The notes beneath the pieces are model-generated. The model was given only the letters and a program-made list of their open reading frames with translations. It was not told the DNA's origin and did no database searches. From Methanosphaera sp. (GTDB taxonomy: Archaea; Methanobacteriota; Methanobacteria; Methanobacteriales; Methanobacteriaceae), in assembly GCA_013330915.1 (NCBI GenBank), contig DUHK01000108.1, positions 1 through 10,401 of the forward strand: DNA of 10,401 nt. The letters run 5' to 3'. A program made the position numbers and the translations under genes. Shown piece after piece: positions 6,827-10,401 of this stretch. Numbering within the stretch: position 1 is the first letter of the stretch; the number at the start of each line of letters is the position of its first letter.

Positions 6827-7778
6827 ATTCTGTAAATGATTCTATTTCATTATTTTTACGTACATGCTGATCTCTACTTAACCATGCACCATCATAAACC
6901 TCTTTAAGAGTATGCATGTCAACACTTGTATATATTTGTGTGGTACTTAAATTGCTGTGACCTAACAACTGCTGAATTGCCCTTATGTCAACACCATTCT
7001 TCAACAAGTGTGTTGCAAAGGAATGTCTGAGAATGTGAGGAGTTACCTTTCTTTTAATGCCAGCTTTTTGTGCATATTCCTTAATCATGTACTGGACATA
7101 TCTTGGAGTCAAAGTATTGTTTCTTTGATTGACAAATAAATACTCGTTTTCAACACCTCTTTTTTCAAGATACTCATCTATCAGTTCAAGTGTTGCATTA
7201 TCAAATATTACAATTCTGTCTTTTTCCCCTTTACCCCTTACACGTATTGTACGTTCTTCATAATCAATAGTTTTTATTTTAAGCTTAATTAATTCAGATA
7301 CCCTCAGTCCAGTTGAGTACAAAAGAGTTAAAATTAATTTGTTTCTTAATCTTGAAATATTTTGAGGATTTGATTTGTCGGGATCATATTCATCATCCCT
7401 TGCGTGTATGAGATCATAAACTTCCTGTTCATTTAAAGATTTAGGCAATGATTTTGTTCTTTTAGGTGCTTTAATTTCATCAAAAATGCTTATTTCAGCA
7501 AATGCAAAAAACTTCTTAATTACCACAGTCACAAGATACAAATAATTTTGTGATACTTCATTGTCTCTTTTTAAATGTTGTAAATATTTTTTAAATGAAC
7601 GTAATAATCCTTTTTCATCTTTAATACGTTTTTCACTTAATAAAAATTTATAAAAACTGTGAAGGATGGATGAGTATGTCTTAAGAGTATTTGTGGAATA
7701 GCTTTGTATATCCATTTCTAGAATGTAATCTTCTATTTGATCTTTAAACTCTATTTCTTCAAGATATTCTTCAGACAT
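6825..7778 (-). CDS. xerA: Tyrosine recombinase XerA
   Basis: Site-specific recombinase of the Xer type; the archaeal single-protein form resolves chromosome dimers at a dif site. The 317 residues include an N-terminal SAM-like DNA-binding domain (about 10-100) and a C-terminal catalytic domain (about 115-300). The active-site set is complete: R159 in STGLRVSEL, K183 in RGKGEKDR, H248 and R251 in PHILRHSF, H274 in LLGHSN, and nucleophile Y283 in TTQIYT. Start: ATG at 7778 with GGAGG (7793-7789) ten bases upstream. It follows dnaG by 41 bases on the same strand, so it is probably the second gene of that operon. There are no integrase-type N-terminal extensions, no att-like repeats and no cargo genes, which favours the housekeeping role over a mobile-element integrase. 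Confidence 0.92.
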   Translation of the reverse strand: MSEEYLEEIEFKDQIEDYILEMDIQSYSTNTLKTYSSILHSFYKFLLSEKRIKDEKGLLRSFKKYLQHLKRDNEVSQNYLYLVTVVIKKFFAFAEISIFDEIKAPKRTKSLPKSLNEQEVYDLIHARDDEYDPDKSNPQNISRLRNKLILTLLYSTGLRVSELIKLKIKTIDYEERTIRVRGKGEKDRIVIFDNATLELIDEYLEKRGVENEYLFVNQRNNTLTPRYVQYMIKEYAQKAGIKRKVTPHILRHSFATHLLKNGVDIRAIQQLLGHSNLSTTQIYTSVDMHTLKEVYDGAWLSRDQHVRKNNEIESFTE

Positions 7779-7819
7779 TTTATATTTTCCTCCACATTTT
7801 TTTAAATGATGACTGTTGA

Positions 7820-9226
7820 TTATTTTGTTATGATTTTAATTGTTTCAGGTTTTTTAACAACTTCACTCATTTTAACTGCAACTAAACATTCAATATTTTT
7901 TTCTTTAGCCAAATCAACCAATCTTTGACTGATAATACCATCAAATACAACTGTTTTAATTTTATTATCAGAATTTTTTATTTCATTGAATAAGTTTTCA
8001 ACTTTGACTTCTTTAATCACATTGAATTCTTCATCAAACAAGTTACTTTTACCTGTTCCTTTGATTTCATCCAATAATGTCAAATATTTGTTTTGTTTTT
8101 TAATAGGTTTTGTTTCTGTTTTCTCTTCCACAACTTCCTTTTCCACACGTACAGTATTTAATACCTTATCCTGTTGAGTCTGTTTAATTTCTTTTTCAAG
8201 TTGGTCTTTTAACTGTGCTGTTGAATCGGAATTAGTCCCATTACCTTTTTTATATTCATTTTGCACTACTTTTTTGTCAGCAACTTCGTCTTCTTTAACG
8301 TCATTTCTTTTTGTGCTTTTATGATAATTGTGTTGGTTATGATTATAATTTGCATGTTGTGTTATTTTGTCAACAGATGTTTTGTTTTTTAATGCGTAGA
8401 TTACTTGATCTTTATTTAGATATTCAACTTCCTGACCTCTAGGTGCTCGTGTTACATAATCAATATCTCCTATTTGGAGTAATTCTTTGAGGATTAAGTC
8501 TCCTCCACGATCACCATCAAGGAATGCTGTTACTGTTCTCTCTTTGGTTAGTTCAGCAACAGTTTTTGGAACATTGACACCTTCAACTGCTATGGTGTTT
8601 TTTATTCCATATTTAAGAAGGTTTAATACGTCAGATCTTCCTTCTACTATTAATATTGCATCGGATGTTGGAGTGTTTGGACCTGCAGGTAAATTATCTT
8701 CACCGTACTCAATAATTTCAGGAACTTTGATTGATTCCTTTACTTCATCAATCATTCTGGAACTTTCAGGAGTAAACTCTTCCATCATATTTTTGTATAG
8801 TTCCTTAGCACGTTCCACGATTGTTCGTCTTTTGACTGCACGAACATCTTCTATGGACGTAACTCTTAAACTTGCTTCACATGGACCTACCCTGTTGATA
8901 GTTTCAAGTGATGCTGCAAGGATTGTTGTTTCTATCCTATCCAAACTGGATGGAATAACTATTTCTCCTCTGGTTTTTCCTGATTTATTTGTCATGTCCA
9001 CTTTTATTCTGCCTATTCTTCCGGTTTTTTGTAGTTCCCGCAAATCCAGGCTATCACTTAGCAGACCTTCAGTTTGTCCAAATATTGCACCAACAACGTC
9101 CGGTTTTTCTACAAAACCCTTTGCATTAATCTGTGAGTGTATAAGATATTTGGTTGTTGTTACTTCATCCTTAAACACATAATAATATTCTTCATCATCA
9201 TGATATTTCGCATTTTTATGAGTCAT
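7820..9226 (-). CDS. dnaG: Archaeal DnaG (Toprim, exosome-associated)
   Basis: Archaeal DnaG-type primase homologue. In archaea it binds the Csl4/Rrp4-containing exosome and directs it to A-rich RNA, and primase activity has been reported; the main replicative primase is PriSL. The product has 468 residues. The N-terminal domain begins with TTKYLIHSQINAKG (23-36) and FGQTEGLL (49-56). The Toprim domain at about 188-275 has E195 in VEGRSDV and D237, D239 and D243 in DGDRGGD. A variable linker at about 285-378 is low-complexity, with an Asn/His-rich patch at 291-302 and charged Lys/Glu repeats after it. A conserved C-terminal domain (about 380-468) starts at LTLLDEIKGTG. Start: ATG at 9226; an in-frame TAA lies 15 bases upstream, so no earlier start exists. 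The Shine-Dalgarno-like GGCGAT is imperfect. Confidence 0.95.
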   Translation of the reverse strand: MTHKNAKYHDDEEYYYVFKDEVTTTKYLIHSQINAKGFVEKPDVVGAIFGQTEGLLSDSLDLRELQKTGRIGRIKVDMTNKSGKTRGEIVIPSSLDRIETTILAASLETINRVGPCEASLRVTSIEDVRAVKRRTIVERAKELYKNMMEEFTPESSRMIDEVKESIKVPEIIEYGEDNLPAGPNTPTSDAILIVEGRSDVLNLLKYGIKNTIAVEGVNVPKTVAELTKERTVTAFLDGDRGGDLILKELLQIGDIDYVTRAPRGQEVEYLNKDQVIYALKNKTSVDKITQHANYNHNQHNYHKSTKRNDVKEDEVADKKVVQNEYKKGNGTNSDSTAQLKDQLEKEIKQTQQDKVLNTVRVEKEVVEEKTETKPIKKQNKYLTLLDEIKGTGKSNLFDEEFNVIKEVKVENLFNEIKNSDNKIKTVVFDGIISQRLVDLAKEKNIECLVAVKMSEVVKKPETIKIITK

Positions 9227-9242
9227 ATTTAATCGCCTTTTT

Positions 9243-9255
9243 TAGATTTAATCTA
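9243..9255. repeat. 6-bp palindrome in the dnaG leader
   Basis: TAGATT and AATCTA face each other around one central T, 17-29 bases before the dnaG start codon. It lies just upstream of the dnaG ribosome binding site and so could be a small operator or a leader hairpin. It may also be chance in AT-rich sequence. Confidence 0.4.
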
Positions 9256-9277
9256 GTAAGCGAAGAGATGAAAAAAC

Positions 9278-9285
9278 TTATAATG
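9278..9285 (-). promoter_or_regulatory. Possible TATA box of dnaG
   Basis: On the minus strand this reads ATTATAAG, about 52 bases before the dnaG ATG. A start roughly 25 bases downstream would give a leader of about 30 bases that includes the TAGATT palindrome. No clear BRE precedes it. Confidence 0.4.
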
Positions 9286-9334
9286 CATTGATTATTTTAT
9301 TAAATTAATGATATCCGATTAGACATCTATTTTT

Positions 9335-9364
9335 TGTAAATCAAACAATATTCTTTGATTTACA
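9335..9364. repeat. 11-bp perfect inverted repeat with 8-base spacer
   Basis: TGTAAATCAAA (9335-9345) and TTTGATTTACA (9354-9364) are exact reverse complements around CAATATTC. Four more pairs follow outward if two G-U pairs are allowed. Neither strand shows a T-run directly after the stem, so it is not a simple terminator. Arm and spacer sizes resemble those of a tyrosine-recombinase core site or of a dimeric repressor operator. Confidence 0.7.
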
Positions 9365-9394
9365 GAGATTATAAATTATTATTATTTAATAGGT

Positions 9395-9423
9395 ATATTT
9401 TATAACACTTCGTTATATCATAC
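9395..9423. repeat. Candidate dif-like imperfect inverted repeat
   Basis: ATATTTTATAA (9395-9405) and TTATATCATAC (9413-9423) flank the more GC-rich CACTTCG; 8 of 11 arm positions are complementary. The inner ATAA/TTAT ends are typical of Xer dif sites, and the right arm shares its first seven bases with my recollection of the Pyrococcus abyssi dif right arm. The 7-base spacer is one longer than usual. xerA lies 1.6 kb away. The role is unproven. Confidence 0.3.
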
Positions 9424-9446
9424 ACACTTATTATTTATTCCCGTTC

Positions 9447-9458
9447 TATTATATATTA
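9447..9458 (+). promoter_or_regulatory. Candidate TATA box for eIF5A or a small RNA
   Basis: CTATTATATATT could start transcription near 9478, about 175 bases before the eIF5A start codon. Such a transcript would contain the hairpin at 9522-9549. A nearer candidate for eIF5A is TCTATAATG at 9591-9599, giving a leader of about 30 bases. Confidence 0.3.
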
Positions 9459-9521
9459 TTGACTAAAATGTAATAAAAAGAAAGATATATTAATTAGAAT
9501 AAACATAAATATTTACATACT

Positions 9522-9549
9522 AATTGTATTAGATACAATTTATTTTTTT
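9522..9549 (+). terminator. Terminator-like hairpin upstream of eIF5A
   Basis: AATTGTAT (9522-9529) and ATACAATT (9533-9540) are perfect complements around a TAG loop, followed two bases later by seven T (9543-9549). It ends 102 bases before the eIF5A start codon. It could end a short transcript starting near 9478, act as an attenuator in a long eIF5A leader, or be inactive because the stem is AT-rich. Confidence 0.4.
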
Positions 9550-9651
9550 AAAATGATTTTTACTTATTAATCACTATTAAGTAATAGAGTTCTATAATGA
9601 ATGTTATTAGAACAAAAATTTTACAATAATAAAATACTTTGAGGGAAATTA

Positions 9652-10050
9652 ATGGCAACTAAAGTAGTAGAAATTAAAACTTTAAAACAAGGAAAATACT
9701 TAGTATTAGGTGGAGAAGCTTCAAAAATTACCAGTATCTCAACATCATCACCTGGTAAACACGGAGCTGCAAAAGCACGTATTGAAGCAGTAGGTATATT
9801 TGATAATCAAAAAAGAAGTCTTGTAAAACCTGTAAACGCAAAAGTTGATGTACCTATCATTGATAAAAGAGTAGGACAAGTTATTGCATTAATGGGTGAA
9901 GAAGTACAACTCATGGACTTAGAAACTTACGAAACTATCGATTTACCAATCCCAGAAGAATTAAAAGATGAAATCGTTGAAGGTAAAGAGGTAGAATACA
10001 TCGAAGCTATGGGTAACATGAAAATCATGAGAACCAAAGGTGGAAACTAA
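9652..10050 (+). CDS. eif5A: Translation initiation factor 5A (hypusine-carrying)
   Basis: Archaeal eIF5A, which helps the ribosome with peptide-bond formation at proline-rich and other slow stretches and with termination. It has 132 residues, the usual archaeal length, with an N-terminal SH3-like domain (about 1-68) and a C-terminal OB-fold (about 70-132). The modification loop is SSPGKHGAAK (32-41), with K36 as the lysine changed to (deoxy)hypusine by deoxyhypusine synthase. Start: ATG at 9652 with GAGG at 9641-9644, seven bases away. It is monocistronic here: upstream is a 425-base spacer and downstream a terminator and at least 350 bases without a gene. Confidence 0.97.
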   Translation: MATKVVEIKTLKQGKYLVLGGEASKITSISTSSPGKHGAAKARIEAVGIFDNQKRSLVKPVNAKVDVPIIDKRVGQVIALMGEEVQLMDLETYETIDLPIPEELKDEIVEGKEVEYIEAMGNMKIMRTKGGN

Positions 10051-10070
10051 GTATTAAACCTTAATTCTTT

Positions 10071-10083
10071 AATTCTTTTTTTT
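10071..10083 (+). terminator. Poly-T terminator after eIF5A
   Basis: AATTC followed by eight T, 21 bases after the TAA. It is identical to the 13-base string at 3184-3196. A shorter AATTCTTT just before it (10063-10070) may be a second weak stop site. No hairpin is present. Confidence 0.6.
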
Positions 10084-10401
10084 ATTTTAATTTAAACTCC
10101 AAATTACTGTTAAAAACTATTTTTTAATTAAAAACAACTAATTTAAGCAAACAGATTAAAATCAATTTCTGAAATTTAAAAACATAAAAATTGTAACGAT
10201 TTATATATTAAGACTGATAAATATAATAATTAGTTAATTAGCTATATGAGAATGATATGGTATTTAAAATTTAATTAAGAAAAGCTAAACATTACTTAAA
10301 ATAAATATATAGTATAATCTTTCAAAATTTTTTTTATTTATAAAAATTATTTTTGAAACTTTTCATAATATTTTAAATACTTAATTATTCTTCTTAAAAA
10401 A
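10084..10401. other. AT-rich non-coding stretch at the right edge
   Basis: Apart from the promoter-like box at 10198-10211, I see only AT-rich sequence with scattered T-runs (10326-10335 is the longest). The best small frame, ATG at 10246, stops after ten codons and has no ribosome binding site. Nothing on the minus strand is better. Confidence 0.6.
10198..10211 (+). promoter_or_regulatory. Orphan archaeal promoter pointing right
   Basis: CGATTTATATATTAA-like box: TTATATATTAA (10201-10211, identical to the gap candidate) preceded by AACGAT as a possible BRE. Transcription would start near 10228-10232. No frame of useful length follows before the window ends, so it serves either a non-coding RNA or a gene with a long leader beyond the edge. 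Confidence 0.5.

Larger units (their letters stand above)
9227..9651. other. 425-base divergent spacer, very AT-rich, several inverted repeats
   Basis: The spacer separates dnaG (minus) from the eIF5A gene (plus). I find no credible coding frame, tRNA or snoRNA-like fold in it. It must hold both genes' promoters and contains four inverted repeats listed separately: 9243-9255, 9335-9364, 9395-9423 and 9522-9540. This is much longer than the other spacers here (20-215 bases), so it may include a regulatory element, a small RNA gene or a recombination site. Confidence 0.7.

Noticed and set aside
6825..7778. XerA as the integrase of a mobile element
   Set aside because: No att repeats, no tRNA, no phage or conjugation genes, and the neighbours on both sides are housekeeping genes in the same base composition.
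8487..9182. 231-codon frame on the plus strand opposite dnaG
   Set aside because: It is the reverse complement of a highly conserved coding region, its product is Ser/Thr/Leu-rich without motifs, and it has no ribosome binding site.
9320..9337. ACATCTATTTTTT resembling ACATCTGATTTTTT near gap (3345-3357)
   Set aside because: The match is mostly T-run and probably chance; there is no third copy in the window.
10246..10278. Ten-codon frame after the orphan promoter
   Set aside because: Very short, no ribosome binding site, and chance ATGs are common in this AT-rich DNA.

Overview
The window is AT-rich archaeal DNA. Every recognisable gene is of the archaeal type: DNA topoisomerase VI subunits B and A, type II (archaeal) glyceraldehyde-3-phosphate dehydrogenase, the archaeal TIGR00300 family now linked to ornithine cyclodeaminase, archaeal XerA, archaeal DnaG and hypusine-carrying eIF5A. 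Genes of very low GC separated by even more AT-rich spacers fit a Methanobacteriales methanogen, most likely Methanosphaera or Methanobrevibacter. The genus is an inference from base composition and gene type. I see no insertion sequence, CRISPR array, prophage, tRNA or rRNA.

Layout. Plus strand, 1-3171: the 3' part of top6B (it runs off the left edge), then top6A, then two adjacent genes for 120-residue membrane proteins that are diverged copies of each other. The first of the pair has no ATG/GTG/TTG at its natural start and appears to begin at an ATT codon behind a perfect Shine-Dalgarno. Plus strand, 3387-4400: gap, alone, with its own promoter and a 7-bp dyad followed by six T. Plus strand, 4548-6719: a probable two-gene operon of the ornithine cyclodeaminase-like enzyme and a Na+/Ca2+ exchanger-family membrane protein. 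Minus strand, 9226-6825: dnaG followed by xerA, convergent on the previous operon, with terminator signals for both strands in the 105-bp junction. Plus strand, 9652-10050: the eIF5A gene, followed by about 350 bases without a gene that contain a good archaeal promoter pointing right.

How the genes fit together. Three loci concern the chromosome and its upkeep: topoisomerase VI (decatenation and relaxation), XerA (dimer resolution) and DnaG (archaeal RNA-exosome partner and possible primase). GAPDH serves central carbon metabolism, the cyclodeaminase makes proline from ornithine, and eIF5A serves translation. The two small membrane proteins have no recognised function.

The points most worth attention are the ATT start, the cluster of near-perfect inverted repeats in the 425-base spacer between dnaG and the eIF5A gene (one with 11-bp arms and an 8-bp spacer, another resembling an archaeal dif site), the terminator-like hairpins upstream of gap and eIF5A, a shared TAGGAT ribosome-binding motif before three successive genes, and an orphan promoter near the right edge. 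No obviously new multi-gene system is visible; most of the window is ordinary housekeeping.
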